64,000 bases of DNA from Norana najaformis (lineage: Eukaryota > Annelida > Clitellata > Crassiclitellata > Hormogastridae), in NCBI GenBank assembly GCA_964023275.1, contig OZ029918.1:39198984-39262983 (forward strand). Reading direction: 5' to 3'. This document shows, one piece after another, positions 44,999 to 55,409 of the stretch. Position numbers and translations under genes: made by a program. Below the pieces are notes generated by a model. The model ran no database searches. It had not been told where the DNA came from and saw only the letters and a program-made list of their open reading frames with translations. The stretch's first letter is position 1. Each line of letters begins with the position of its first letter.

Positions 44999-45069
44999 TT
45001 AGTAAGAAAGTAAGTATGTATGTATATGTATGAAAGTGAGTCACATGATACACCAAAACCAATACATAC

Positions 45070-45189
45070 CGTTCCACAGTTAATTGGGCAAAAGCAGGAA
45101 AAACGAAAGCCATCATTCTGGGCGGAAGTCTTAAGACGTTCCCCGCAGTCTGGCGAAACCACCACCACGCAGTAGACGTATAGTGTGCT
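45070..45189 (-). CDS. Putative exon, Cys-rich, unknown family
   Basis: A strong acceptor (TTTTTGTTGTTTTGACAG) and a good donor (ACG|GTATGT) bound 120 nt that are open in phase 0: STLYVYCVVVVSPDCGERLK, TSAQNDGFRFSCFCPINCGT. The C-x-C-P-x-x-C-G ending resembles the start of LCCL domains, but the rest of that domain was not found to the left. It joins in phase to a possible start exon at 45,656-45,718. Confidence 0.4.
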
Positions 45190-45655
45190 CTGTCAAAACA
45201 ACAAAAACGACACAATGTGTAAAGTGTGTTTGTAAAAATTACGTGTAACATCTTATATGCAGTGTACGTTACGTAGGCAGCGCTCAGGAAGACCTGAACC
45301 TTTATCGTAATAACGAATTTGTATAGCGCCTCTTCAAGAGAGAAACCCTACAGAGACGCTCTCGAATGAACTGACGACCGAAGAGAACGGTTTTCAAAGA
45401 CCTCATCGTGTCCTATATATAGGTTGCTAGGCAACCAATATTCCCAGAAGATCGACCTACCACAGCGAAGCTGCATTGTGGAAGTTCAGGCGAAGGGTAG
45501 AAGTAAAAGACAGTGGCGCTGTAGCATTATAGGCAAAACTGGTCGGCGTGCACAGCTCCAGACTGACGATATGTGGAAGGAAATGCACCTATGACAGAGC
45601 CAAAAATGATCAGCCAATTAATAATTATTTGATGCTATCCCAGTTTTCGGTGCAC

Positions 45656-45718
45656 CTCGTGATCACAAGTAGGGTGGTTCTGTAAAGGGGTCTCCTTTTG
45701 ATTTGGAGTGGACGCCAT
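45656..45718 (-). CDS. Putative start exon, unknown gene
   Basis: ATG at 45718, directly after an in-frame TAA, opens MASTPNQKETPLQNHPTCDH and ends at GAG|GTGCAC in phase 0. Splicing to 45,070-45,189 keeps the frame open for 61 codons. The upstream minus-strand sequence is pyrimidine-rich with several CAG sites. The plus strand of the same stretch also has a basic 73-codon frame (45,703-45,924), so strand assignment is uncertain. Confidence 0.3.
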
Positions 45719-45889
45719 TTAGCCGCTCCTCTTCCTCCGCAAAACTATTTGGGGTGAGGGTCGTAGGATTGCCTACGACCTGGAAAGTGAAATGTTATGA
45801 TGAAACTGGAAAACTTAAAAAAGTCGTAAAAAGAACTGAAAACAAAATAAAGCGGTCAAAAGACGAGATTTTTCTGCTAAACCCAGCAG

Positions 45890-45965
45890 CGCCTGTGAAT
45901 AAGGAGCTCGTTCCCTGCGATTAGCTTCTGAGCAGCGCTTTAGAAACTCTGAGTTTACAGTTTAC
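45890..45965 (+). repeat. SINE family D tail
   Basis: TGTGAATAAGGAGCTCGTTC, CTTCTGAGCAGCGCTTTAGA and CTGAGTTTACAGTTTACC. Confidence 0.65.
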
Positions 45966-45969
45966 CAAT

Positions 45970-46110
45970 TCCTTCCTTCCTTCCTTTCTTTCTTCCTTCC
46001 TTCCTTCCTTCCTTTCCTTCGTTCCTTCCTTCGTTCCTTCCTTTCTTCCTTTTTTCCTTTATTCCTCTCTTCTTTCATTTCGTCTGTTCTTCCTTCCTTC
46101 CTTCCTTACT
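45970..46110 (+). repeat. (CTTC)n microsatellite
   Basis: About 140 bp of CCTTCCTT units with interruptions, starting directly at the tail of a family D copy. Confidence 0.9.
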
Positions 46111-46754
46111 GCCCTTTGGTGGTGATCTCACGCTTCCAGTAGTTGATCATTCTGAGTCTTATCCATCCTCCATATGTCATCCTCCTCATCATCATCGCTG
46201 TCCATCCACTGCCCGCTCCATCGGTTCTATTGCCATCTCCCTGACGCACTCCACCTCAGCCAAGTCCAGACCTCAAATGGAAAACAAGAACCCCTACCCA
46301 GGAGATGATCGACCGATTACTAAGACGGTGTTGATTTACGAAAAACGATGGTTAGATCGGCCAAATTAAGTATGGCCTGTCTTACTCGATTACTTACTTA
46401 CTTGCACTTCCAGTTTCTAAACGCTGAATCAGCCGCTGTTCAGCCAAATGACTCGAAGTTACATCGCTTGCAAGGCTGTCTGGGTTTTCAAAAATAGGTA
46501 TCAATGTGATAATCGTATATTCACGTGTTGTAAGTTAACATGGTACAATCCACTTTACCCTGAGGTGTTATTACGTGTGGGTTCAACGGAGTAGAGAACC
46601 GCCATCTCTGCCAAGTGACTAAGAGAGCCATGGAGTGCAATTGCCTTTGTCTCGCCGCTCCGACTTTTTCTGTCTGGCAAATTTCTTGTTATATGCTGCC
46701 AGCTTTCTCTCTACCCCTCGAAAAAAGCCATATGTAGAACATGATATCATGTAT

Positions 46755-46767
46755 AATAATAATAATA

Positions 46768-46817
<50 letters not shown>
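46755..46817 (+). repeat. (AAT)n microsatellite
   Basis: Nearly perfect TAATAATAA run with one interruption. Confidence 0.9.
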
Positions 46818-46820
<3 letters not shown>

Positions 46821-46894
46821 TACATTTCTCAGCTAGAACTGCGCGAGGTTTACGCACCTTAATTTCTGTGGAGCATTTCTTATATCTGGGGGAT

Positions 46895-47160
46895 AAAAAA
46901 TTCAGTATTATGGTTAACTCCGCCACTGCCTTGTTTGGGGGTAGTGCCAGTCCCAAGCCTGGACAAAGCAGGAGGGCGACGCCAACTGCATTTGATGCCA
47001 TATGATGTCGTTAAACTGAGGAACTAATATGAACTATAATGCTTAACTCCGCCACTGCCGTGTTTTTGGTAGTGCCAGTCCGAAGCCTGGATAAAGGAGG
47101 GGGCGATGCTAATCGTCTTCCTAATGACACAGCGTCGTTGAACAGCAACTACGAACGAGC
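46895..47160 (+). mobile_element. SINE family E, two tandem copies
   Basis: TTAACTCCGCCACTGCC, GTTTGGGGGTAGTGCCAGTC, CAAGCCTGGACAAAGCAGGA and GATGCCATATGATGTCGTTA; the same blocks then start again at about 47,040. Further copies lie at 56.5 and 59.9-60.6 kb. Confidence 0.75.
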
Positions 47161-47235
47161 GAACTATAATGCTTCATCAGATGAAAACCCAGACATAAAA
47201 AGCTGTAGAAGAAAATTTATATTAATTTTATAAGG
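47120..47235 (+). repeat. Dispersed repeat, inverted partner of 44.3 kb copy
   Basis: GAACAGCAACTACGAACGAG, CCAGACATAAAAAGCTGTAG. See the 44,310-44,540 entry. Confidence 0.75.
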
Positions 47236-47299
47236 AGTAGTGAAAGAATGTTTAATCTTTAATGTTTGCAGCATATCTTATGATCGAAGTGAAAAGTTT

Positions 47300-47365
47300 C
47301 ATCCATTCATTCATTCATGACATTTATATAGCGCCCCTTCGCGATGTCTACTCGTAGACACTGCG
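47300..47365 (-). repeat. SINE family G tail
   Basis: CATTCATTCATTCATGACAT then TTATATAGCGCCCCTTCGCG. Confidence 0.75.
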
Positions 47366-47624
47366 AGCCCACATTAGGCAAAGGGTGACAGTTTTCAAGA
47401 GCATGTCTTTGAGACACTTTAATGGTTATATCGATTAAAACCCATTTAGCTCGAATGATCGCAGTTAAAATTGGTGCCAAGTCATTGTGACTCACAAAAG
47501 AAGATAATGTTTTGTCACCCACCACCCACTTCAAAGGCCACCCACATCCAAAGACCCCAACAACCTAAGGACCTTCGTTCTAAAACGGTAAGCTGCGTAA
47601 TATGTTTTTAACAGGTCCGAACTT

Positions 47625-48270
47625 TCGGCTGTTACACATAATATCCAGAATATCCTTAGCTAACGCATTGGTCTCCAGTCGTCTTGACTATTGTAACTCC
47701 ATTCTTGTTGGTATCACTAAATCAAACATGCAGAAACTCCAAAGAGTTCAGAACTCCTTGGCTAGAGCCATAACAAATACTTCTAAATATGAGCATATAA
47801 CGCCTGTGCTTAAATCTTTACATTGGCTTCCTGTTCAGCAAAGGATTTGTTTCAAATTAGGACTTACGGTTTATAAAACATTGAACTATGGCCAACCACA
47901 ATACCTGAAATCAGTCCTTATTCCCCAGACTTACCATTATTCTGCAAGGTCATCTGATTGTCTTTCTCTTGTCATACCTTGGGCTAGAACTGTTCTTGGT
48001 AAACGAGCATTTTCGGTTGCTGGACCAAAATTTTGGAATTCCCTCCCTGTGTCTGTTCGTTCTGCTCAGTCGCTCCTGTCATTTCGTTCTCAACTTAAAA
48101 CTTACCTGTTTCAAATTGCTTATCCACCATAGGCTGCCTCTCTGTCGTGCGGACTGACCTCCTGGATATCGACCTGATTGTGGCTTGGTTTTGGTGTGCC
48201 ATCGGTTGATGCCTTGTGCATTAGACACTGGCGCATTAGAAGTTGCTAATTAATAATAATAATAATAATT
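47625..48270 (+). mobile_element. L2-like LINE, 5'-truncated but open 3' end
   Basis: Encodes about 160 residues of the C-terminal reverse transcriptase region with RISLANALVSSRLDYCNSIL, LQRVQNSLARAITNTSKYEH and [20 protein letters not shown], uninterrupted to the stop after IAYPP. The 3' UTR runs through GCCATCGGTTGATGCC, CTTGTGCATTAGACACTGGC and GCATTAGAAGTTGC to a TAATAATAA end. The absence of frameshifts and closeness to the 2.2 kb copy suggest recent activity of the family. The endonuclease and catalytic core are missing. Confidence 0.92.
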
Positions 48271-48317
48271 GACTTTAGACTTCAACTTATCTAAACAATT
48301 TCGACTTAAAGTACGTA

Positions 48318-48440
48318 ATAAATGCAAAAGTAGACTTTCTATATCGACCGTATGGCCTCGACTCTTGCTAATTTTTAATGAATTAATTGGGTGAGATCCT
48401 TCACTACCGCTGCCCGTTTTGAATGGATGCCACGCTTTTT
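48318..48440 (-). mobile_element. SINE family A, body and tail
   Basis: ATATCGACCGTATGGCCTCG, GAATTAATTGGGTGAGATCC and CCGCTGCCCGTTTTGAATGG. Confidence 0.85.
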
Positions 48441-48759
48441 TTATTCAGTGTTTAACGACATTTTGGGGTCGTTAAAGTCGACCTTTCCTTATGTAGAACA
48501 GCTTTTAAAGGATGATCTAACAACAGAATATTATCTACGAGTTATTATCTTCGTTAAAATACGATTTAAAGGTGTCTAAGCAAAACCAAATATTTGCATT
48601 TGTATTCAGTGTTTAAACAAATCTTGTGGCTGCCACGGCCGTTGACCTCGACCGTTCCCGATTTCCTTATTTACGGTCATGATCGATTGAACGAAATTCA
48701 CTTATATATAGCGTCGAAAAAACCGATGTAAAGATGTCTAAGCACAACCTTATATTTCT

Positions 48760-48918
48760 AAAATGTAGATGTAGACCTTTTTCTACAGCGACCGTATGGC
48801 CTCAACCCTGGTTATTTCTAAATGAATTAATCGAGTTAGATCCTTCACCACCACCACTGCCCGTTTGAATGGGTGCCACCCCATTTAAGGTCCCCGATTA
48901 CGGATCGTGCTAGCACTA
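48760..48918 (-). mobile_element. SINE family A, body and tail
   Basis: TACAGCGACCGTATGGCCTC, CCACTGCCCGTTTGAATGGG, CATTTAAGGTCCCCGATTAC and a GTGCTAGCAC junction to the missing head. Confidence 0.85.
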
Positions 48919-49334
48919 AATCTAAGTATCAGGTGTATACATAGCCTTATGTTGCAAGAGGACGGTCCAACGCAGAAGATGGGCTCGAGCTGATGTGCGT
49001 AGGCGCGGCACCTTCATATCCCGGCGGGCAGCAGAGCGCAATGATCGTCGATCCGCGGGTGCCACGAGACTCCTATACACTCTCGGAAGTTCTCTGCATG
49101 AACTCTTAACTCTAACGCAAGTACACCATAAGTTCCTCCATTTCCCTCATTTACTGAAATGGAGGAAGTAGACTTTTCGCGCTTCCTAATTCCCCATGTT
49201 GCAAAAATAGGCGGATTGGAATAAAAAAACGGGTCCAAAATTCGACCTCTAACTATTTTCACGAGTTTTTCAATGGTAGTATTTTTAACAGTCCCGAAAG
49301 CTAACCTGAAAGTAAACTGCGGGTTAAAGTATTA

Positions 49335-49570
49335 ACGACTCATTTTTCTTGACCTCTGCATATGAGGGCGGATGACCGGCCCTTTCCCTCGCCGTCTCAT
49401 CTTCCCTCCAACTGTGTGGGTCAGTGCGTTAATTTTTATAGCTGCAGTCGCCAGGGGGCGCCAGCGGACTGAAATTTCGAAACATCTTTTGTTCTGGTGT
49501 GGATTTGAACCTCTGATCTTTGGGTTCAGAGTCCAGCGTATTAACCACTATGAACTTTTGAGCACCCTGA
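49335..49570 (-). mobile_element. SINE family F with tRNA-Gln-like head
   Basis: On the minus strand the head reads TAGTGGTTAATACGCTGGAC, TCTGAACCCAAAGATCAGAG, GTTCAAATCCACACCAGA. It keeps the A box, a CTG anticodon in ACTCTGAACC and the B box of an eukaryotic tRNA-Gln. The body with GGCCGGTCATCCGCC and the family F blocks follows. Confidence 0.75.
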
Positions 49571-49599
49571 AGACGGTGACTCTTGACCTCTAAGACTCC

Positions 49600-49645
<46 letters not shown>

Positions 49646-49745
49646 GCAGTAGTAGTAGTAGTAGTAATGGTAGTAGTAGTGGTAGTAGTAGTAATGGTAA
49701 TAGTAGCAGTAGTAGTAATATTTAATAATAATAATAATAATAAGG
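49600..49745 (+). repeat. (AAT)n / (AGT)n microsatellite
   Basis: ATAATAATAAT passes into GTAGTAGTAGTAATGG and back to AATAATAAT. Long homopolymer-like open frames here are artefacts. Confidence 0.9.
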
Positions 49746-49746
49746 G

Positions 49747-50030
49747 AACTTCTATAGCGCCACTGTCATATTACTCAAGGCACGAGTCGATGGTCGCTGC
49801 TAAGCAAAATCGTTGTGCAAAAGTCAAATTCCAGGTCGAGTCCGGTCGAAAGCCAAGAATGGAGTCCGAGAAGACACGGAAGCAGCCAAGGGACGAAATG
49901 AGTCCAGGAAGAGGAGAGTTTTCAGTTGAGATCTGAAGGCCAAAACAGACTTTGCAGAGAGAACATTCGCCGGAAGAGAGTACCAGAGTCTAGGGCCAGC
50001 GACAGAAAAGGCCATGTCCACGGAATAAAC
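49747..50030 (-). mobile_element. SINE family B, long copy
   Basis: Tail ACTTCTATAGCGCCACTGTC; body with GAGTCGATGGTCGCTGCTAA, GAGTTTTCAGTTGAGATCTG and GCGACAGAAAAGGCCATGTC. The longest B copy in the window. Confidence 0.75.
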
Positions 50031-50115
50031 ACATTCATACATGCATGCATACATACACATACATACATACATACTTACATACATACATACATATATCCAT
50101 ACATATATACTTACA
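50031..50115 (+). repeat. (CATA)n microsatellite
   Basis: ACATACATACATAC with minor interruptions. Confidence 0.85.
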
Positions 50116-50283
50116 TGTACATACACACACTTCTAAACTCAGTGGCCAATCGCCGAAAGCGGAGACAGATTTAAAGGCTTCAATCAGAAACGTGGCGGAC
50201 TCTAGCGAACATATTTAAACTAATTTATATTGTCGCCACCTACCGAATGCTGCAGCAAAAACCTCAAAGTGGTTAGGCGTAAA

Positions 50284-50436
50284 AGTAAATAAAAATGTTT
50301 TCTATAGCGACCGTAGGGCCTCGACCCTCGTCATTTTTCAATGAATTAATGGGGTGAGGTCCTTCACCGCCGCTGCCCGTTTGAATGAGCGCTATGTTAT
50401 TTGAGGTCCCCGTGTACGGGCCGTACTAGCCTGAGA
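50284..50436 (-). mobile_element. SINE family A, body and tail
   Basis: CTATAGCGACCGTAGGGCCT, CCGCTGCCCGTTTGAATGAG and GAGGTCCCCGTGTACGGGCC. Confidence 0.85.
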
Positions 50437-50982
50437 ATTCAAGAGACAGACTTTCATATATGGTGTCGCCACCTACCGAATGCCGCGGCAAACGTTTCAA
50501 AGCGGTTAGCCGCAGCATTGAACGCCTTCGACCGACTAAATACGAAATTATTATGTAAATATGTATATAACGTTGCATATATGTGCATATATAGAAATTC
50601 ATTTATATAAGCGCATTTTAATACCTATTGAAAAACAGGGCCATTTTATAACTGTGTTTAATTAGTGGCTAGCGTACCTTTTGGTCGCTAGGTGCCGCTT
50701 GTTTCAGCGACGTTAGACACGAAATACTGATGCCACCAGTTCAAATCAAGGCGAAGCTTAAGACAGAATCTTTGCTCTGCCTGAGCCCTCTAGTGGACTC
50801 AGTTGGAAACGTAGACAACGAATTACGAAGTCAGTCGATGGCTGCAGTTTGGATGGGAGAGACGAATGGCAAGGTTGCGACGTCACCCTTGCCGAGGCCG
50901 AGAAGAAGAAGTCGCGAGCAATTCATACCCATGCGACACGATCGATAAAAACGGCCTCTGAAAGATTTCAACTGTAGCATAC

Positions 50983-51016
50983 CTTTTGGACTCTCGATGT
51001 CAGCCTGGATGTCAGT
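50983..51016 (-). CDS. Putative exon of an unrecognised minus-strand gene
   Basis: TDIQADIESPK plus one base, between a CATTGAG acceptor and an AAAG|GTATGC donor; an alternative acceptor CATTTAG ten bases upstream gives a different phase. It fits in phase 0 after the exon at 51,966-52,024. No family recognised. Confidence 0.3.
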
Positions 51017-51301
51017 CTCAATGACGCTAAATGTCAGTAAGTTAATCCAGTTGGTGACGCAAATGCAAGTTTTTAAACTCTTGTTTCCGGTTATACCTCT
51101 GTGACCTTAACGGAGGTCACATAAAAGTCACGTGGGTCGATAATTTCAGTTTAAACAAAGACAATTACTTTTTTCACAGGAGGTTTCACAAAAATCGATT
51201 GTTTCGAGTTGCGCCTCGATTTCTAGGAAATAAGAAACGAAAAGTCACGAGAAAAAAGCGTCCAGTTTCGCGTCCATGTTTCGAAAACAGCAGCAGATGG
51301 T

Positions 51302-51422
51302 TTGTCTGTCCCACCCGCCCTCCGTTTCACTGTTTGTCTGCCTGTATCTCACTCTGAATACGTCTCCCTCTGTTTTGTTGATCTCTTGCTAGATTATACT
51401 TTGTCTCCTTTCTGCTTGAAAG
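51302..51422 (+). other. Pyrimidine-rich tract before ARM-like fragment
   Basis: CTGTCCCACCCGCCCTCCG to TTTGTCTCCTTTCTGCTTGA, a possible 3' splice tract for the fragment that follows. Confidence 0.3.
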
Positions 51423-51617
<195 letters not shown>

Positions 51618-51965
51618 GTCGTATTCACTCGTCTCGCCAGAGGGCAGTAGGGGTTGGTGGACTGAGCCCTACTTCTTCTTAGGCCTCGGTGACAATGAAT
51701 ATAGGATGTACGAGCCACAGAAATTGACTCAGCCATTTCACAGAGAAATTCGGAAAATAAACTGAAATATTACACCAGGTGCGTAACACTTCTAATCCAT
51801 TTGTGACATTTGTTTCGAATGTGTCCTGTCGATGGTCGTATTTGCGTCTATACCCGGCTGAACTCTTGAGTCTGGACCCTGTTTCTGAAGCAATTAGGTG
51901 TTACCTCTCTCTTTCCGCTTCGGAGAGTTTATGTGGGGGCGTCGAAACAAGTGTGTTACCGTTAC

Positions 51966-52024
51966 CTTGAAGCTGCTGATCAGTTTCTCATTGTGACCAA
52001 TGGTCGGGGGTTGTATGACGGAAA
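51966..52024 (-). CDS. Putative exon of an unrecognised minus-strand gene
   Basis: SVIQPPTIGHNEKLISSFK (19 codons) between a CGCATAG acceptor and AAG|GTAACG donor. It enters in phase 1, as left by the exon at 56,012-56,095 (joint codon GTT), and leaves in phase 0. The other two frames are closed. The hydrophobic/polar alternation suggests a folded beta-rich segment. Confidence 0.35.
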
Positions 52025-52094
52025 CTATGCGATCTTCTTGTCGTCATTCTTCCTCTCCCCTTATCTCACTTTCCTGTTCAGTTCCAAACGCCAC

Positions 52095-52235
52095 ATCCAT
52101 CCTAGCCGTCTGGCTGTCTGCCTGCCTGATTCCTGACTCTATCGATTTTTTTGACTGAGCGCCTGTGAATAAGCTGGTTGCCGCGACTTAGCGTTCGTTG
52201 GGCGCTGTGACATCTCGAGCTTACGATTACGTTAC
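52095..52235 (+). mobile_element. SINE family D
   Basis: CTAGCCGTCTGGCTGTCTGC, TTTGACTGAGCGCCTGTGAA, GCTGGTTGCCGCGACTTAGC and TTGGGCGCTGTGACATCTCG with a GATTACGTTACG end. Confidence 0.8.
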
Positions 52236-52269
52236 GAGTCTTTTCAGGGCTGATGTCTATATATAGGGT

Positions 52270-52351
52270 AGCCCTTAAGGGAGATGCGAATATTTTTATT
52301 TATCTACTGCGCACTAGATAAATTAAAATATTCTCATGTCCCCTAAGGGCT
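52270..52351. ncRNA. Pre-miRNA-like hairpin candidate
   Basis: Two 37-base arms, from AGCCCTTAAGGGAGATGCGA at 52,270 and ending CCCCTAAGGGCTT at 52,351, pair at 33 of 37 positions without gaps around an eight-base loop (CTGCGCAC). Length, loop size and scattered mismatches fit a metazoan microRNA precursor. A very short snap-back transposon is the main alternative. Either strand could be transcribed. Confidence 0.4.
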
Positions 52352-52599
52352 TCCGTAAGTCTAGTTTCGTGTGCCTAAAATTTATGAAGGTCCTGTTAGG
52401 TCTAAATCGGGATTTTTGGACTGCGTTCAAGGTCTCAAGGAACATTTTCGGCCGGTTTTGCTAAGTTTCCCTATCTCTCTTTTTCCATCTACTTAACTTC
52501 ACGCTGGCTTCCCAGAGATCTCGGCGTTTCCTTTCTTTTTCCTCTTGTGCTTCTTCGTCGCTTTTGCCTCCTTTTCCCTCATTAATCAACTTTAGCTTT

Positions 52600-52621
52600 A
52601 TTGTTATTACTATTACTGCTT

Positions 52622-52656
<35 letters not shown>

Positions 52657-52740
52657 GCTGCTGCTGCTACTACTACTACCACCACTACCACTACTGCTGA
52701 TGCTGGTGCTGCTACTACTACTGCTGCTACTACTAATACT
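52600..52740 (+). repeat. (CTA)n / (CTG)n / (CCA)n triplet block
   Basis: Mixed CTACTACTA, GCTGCTGCTG and CCACCACTAC units leading into the (ATT)n array. Confidence 0.85.
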
Positions 52741-52747
52741 TTTATTG

Positions 52748-52834
<87 letters not shown>
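52741..52834 (+). repeat. (ATT)n microsatellite
   Basis: About 30 nearly perfect ATT units. Confidence 0.95.
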
Positions 52835-52835
<1 letters not shown>

Positions 52836-53099
52836 GGTCGTTTTACATCGCAACAATCACTTAAACCGGTTTGGGGGCGACTCAGTGGGGTGAAACCTGT
52901 GAAATCAAATGGGGCGATGGCCTGATTGAACCTTGCCCCGTTCTAATCTTGCCATAAGTGCTTGACTGGTTTTACTAAATCGCTGAAGGTTGAAGTTGCG
53001 TGGTTATGAAAATCCCTGAGTAAACGAACGATCTGCAATAAACCAGGCACTTTCATAGCTGCCTAAAGCAGGTCACAGTTACTCGTCATGGTTATTGGT

Positions 53100-53180
53100 G
53101 ATAATGAGGAGGGGGAGGAAGAGGATAAGGAGGAGGAAGAGGAGGGGCAGAAGGAGGAGGATGACGACAATGATGACGTC
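53100..53180 (+). repeat. Purine-rich GGAGGA block
   Basis: GAGGAGGAAGAGGAGG-type sequence changing to GATGACGAC. Confidence 0.8.
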
Positions 53181-53647
53181 ATCAATAGCGATATGTTTGG
53201 AGAAATGACTTTGAACAGTAATTCCTTTGAATAGAAGCGCATGGGTTATTAATTTCTATTTAAATTTTACTTTATTTGAGGAGTTGCTTATTTTTATTGA
53301 ACGTAGTTTGGACCGTGAGACCCCCCCCCCCCCGGATGTCGCTCCAGGGTCTACACTCCTAAAACCACGGAACAAAACCATTTACTGAAAATTTCTGAAA
53401 ATAAAGAACCAGAGTCAACCAAAAATCCGAAGTTAACCATCGAAACCTACGTAGTTTTCAGCGGTCTTTCCACACTGAAGTTACCCTCACATAACCATAT
53501 TCGCCTAAACATAAGAGCTAGAATTCTGGGAATACCAGTCCGCCATTTTTAGTGCATGGTTAAACCACTGGTTACTAACATCAAGAGAAGTAATCTCTGC
53601 GACGAGACTAGAAAATTTTTATATTTTCCCATGTATAAAAAAACACA

Positions 53648-53752
<105 letters not shown>

Positions 53753-53775
53753 GCATAAGTTTGACGCAAGACCAC

Positions 53776-53850
53776 CCACCGTAGCCTGCCTGCCTGCCTC
53801 TTGAATCTTGACCTTGGACCCAGTCTTTTTTGTCTATCGATTTTGCTGTA
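53776..53850 (+). repeat. SINE family D 5' part
   Basis: CACCGTAGCCTGCCTGCCTG, TTGAATCTTGACCTTGGACC and TATCGATTTTGCTG match the 5' half of family D; the GATTAC tail is missing. Confidence 0.65.
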
Positions 53851-54417
53851 AACATAATTCCCCTTTGTGTCTATTTTTAGACGCCTGCGTAACAAGTTGA
53901 TGGTTGAGGCGTTTCCCTAGTCTCTTAAGACAGTGAAATGCTGTATAGGAAAGGGATGGAAATTTCCAGGGAATTTCCCAGCCTTGATCTAGATGAATGA
54001 AAAAACTATTTTTAGAATAAATGACGTATCGTTTGGGCGCGTTTTGTCAGCAGTCTTATGCTACTTAAGTATTTTTACGACGTGCGTCAATGGAGACACA
54101 CGTGAGGTCGTGAAGATGACAACATTTGCATTAACGTCACCGTGAGATTATTGTCTCTCCCAGGAAACGCAGACAACACCTGTGTTTGTAGATGGCGTCG
54201 GAACCTTGGAGATAAACGCGACATTGGAGATTTACGACGCCTTTCTGACGGATATTATTTGAAGCTGATGGATTTCCTGCACATGATTATTGCTCGTAAA
54301 GACCAAAGGCCTCCAGGCTCATACAATGCGTCTAGCTATTCACGCAGGCACCTAAGAGGTAACGGGTAAACTGCGACGATTTAAATAACTCTGGTGGAGT
54401 TTAAAGCTTCAGACAAC

Positions 54418-54620
54418 CATTTGGTTAGCTACATTGGTTAAAGCGTACGTCAAGGCGCCTCTGTGCGTGAGGATGCCGGTTCGCATACCGAGAGTGACTA
54501 TATTGAAGAGATTTTAATCTCGGGCTAGCAGGGTCCGTACACGGGGACCTTAAATGGAGTGGCACCCATTCAAAAGGGCAGGGGTAGCTATATAAAACCA
54601 TGTAATTCACATTTTTACGT
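54418..54620 (+). mobile_element. SINE family A, with tRNA-like head
   Basis: TTTGGTTAGCTACATTGGTT, GAGGATGCCGGTTCGCATAC, ACACGGGGACCTTAAATGGA and GCACCCATTCAAAAGGGCAG. The GAGCAGGGTC segment is deleted in this copy. Confidence 0.8.
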
Positions 54621-55162
54621 TTACTTGAGTAACTGTGAGACAGTTCATGTTGCCATAGGAGTAAATGCTACCAAGTCAAGTGGCAATGCGAATGAATGTT
54701 ACGCAGTTCATCTAAACGTATGAGAAACTGCGGCGCAGTGAAGGGAACGATGACAGAGGGTTTGACGCAATCACATGCAAGTTAGCCATGACGGATGTCA
54801 TGAAGCAATTAAGCTAGCCATGACAGAAGTTGTGACGCATTTCAGAGAGCCATGAGAGTAACTGTAACGGGAGTAAATGTGATGTGCCTATTTTGAAACG
54901 CGGAAACTACAAATTGATGCCAATATATTTTAAATCGTGGAGAAGCATAGATACTTCGGCTGGTGAAGATGTTTCAAGAACTCGTAGGGCAAGAACAAAG
55001 AACAAGTACTAAATCCCAGGTGACATCTATCGACAAATCACAAAACTCACCTGCATTAGATGGACAGTTGCGACTAAGCTATCGTTCTTGGTCCATAGGT
55101 ACCCCTTGCTTAAAGCATATCTTTTAAACATTCTCCTTTAAAATTCGACTCATAAACTTAAT

Positions 55163-55330
55163 CGTAATAGTAATTCCGAGATTTCTACAGCGCCTAACGA
55201 AAGCAACGTAACGGCGACCAGCTTATTCACAGGCGCTCAGTCAAAACAAAATCGATAGGCCAAGAGGATTCGGTTCCAGGTCAAGACCCAAGTCAAGCAG
55301 AGAGACAGCATTGCAGCTCCGGTGAGTGAT
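55163..55330 (-). mobile_element. SINE family D
   Basis: TAATCGTAATAGTAATTCCG, GATTTCTACAGCGCCTAACG, ACCAGCTTATTCACAGGCGC and CAAAACAAAATCGATAGGCC. Confidence 0.8.
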
Positions 55331-55409
55331 GTTTTGGGATTGGACCGGAAAGTGGAATAAGGAGGAAAAGGATATTGTATTCGCATATATTCACGGTCAA
55401 ATGCTGTCC

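Larger units (their letters stand above)
39454..45069. other. TRAF upstream region and intergenic DNA
   Basis: Expected to hold the TRAF promoter and non-coding first exon. Visible candidates are a minus-strand donor TTACG|GTAAGT at 41072 and, upstream of it, GGCGGGAAATT at about 41,258-41,268, which matches the E2F consensus TTTCCCGCC on the minus strand. Otherwise repeats and AT-rich sequence. Confidence 0.35.

Noticed and set aside
52461..52893. Long Ile-, Thr- and Leu-repeat frames on both strands
   Set aside because: They translate an ATT/CTA triplet microsatellite, open in several frames at once.
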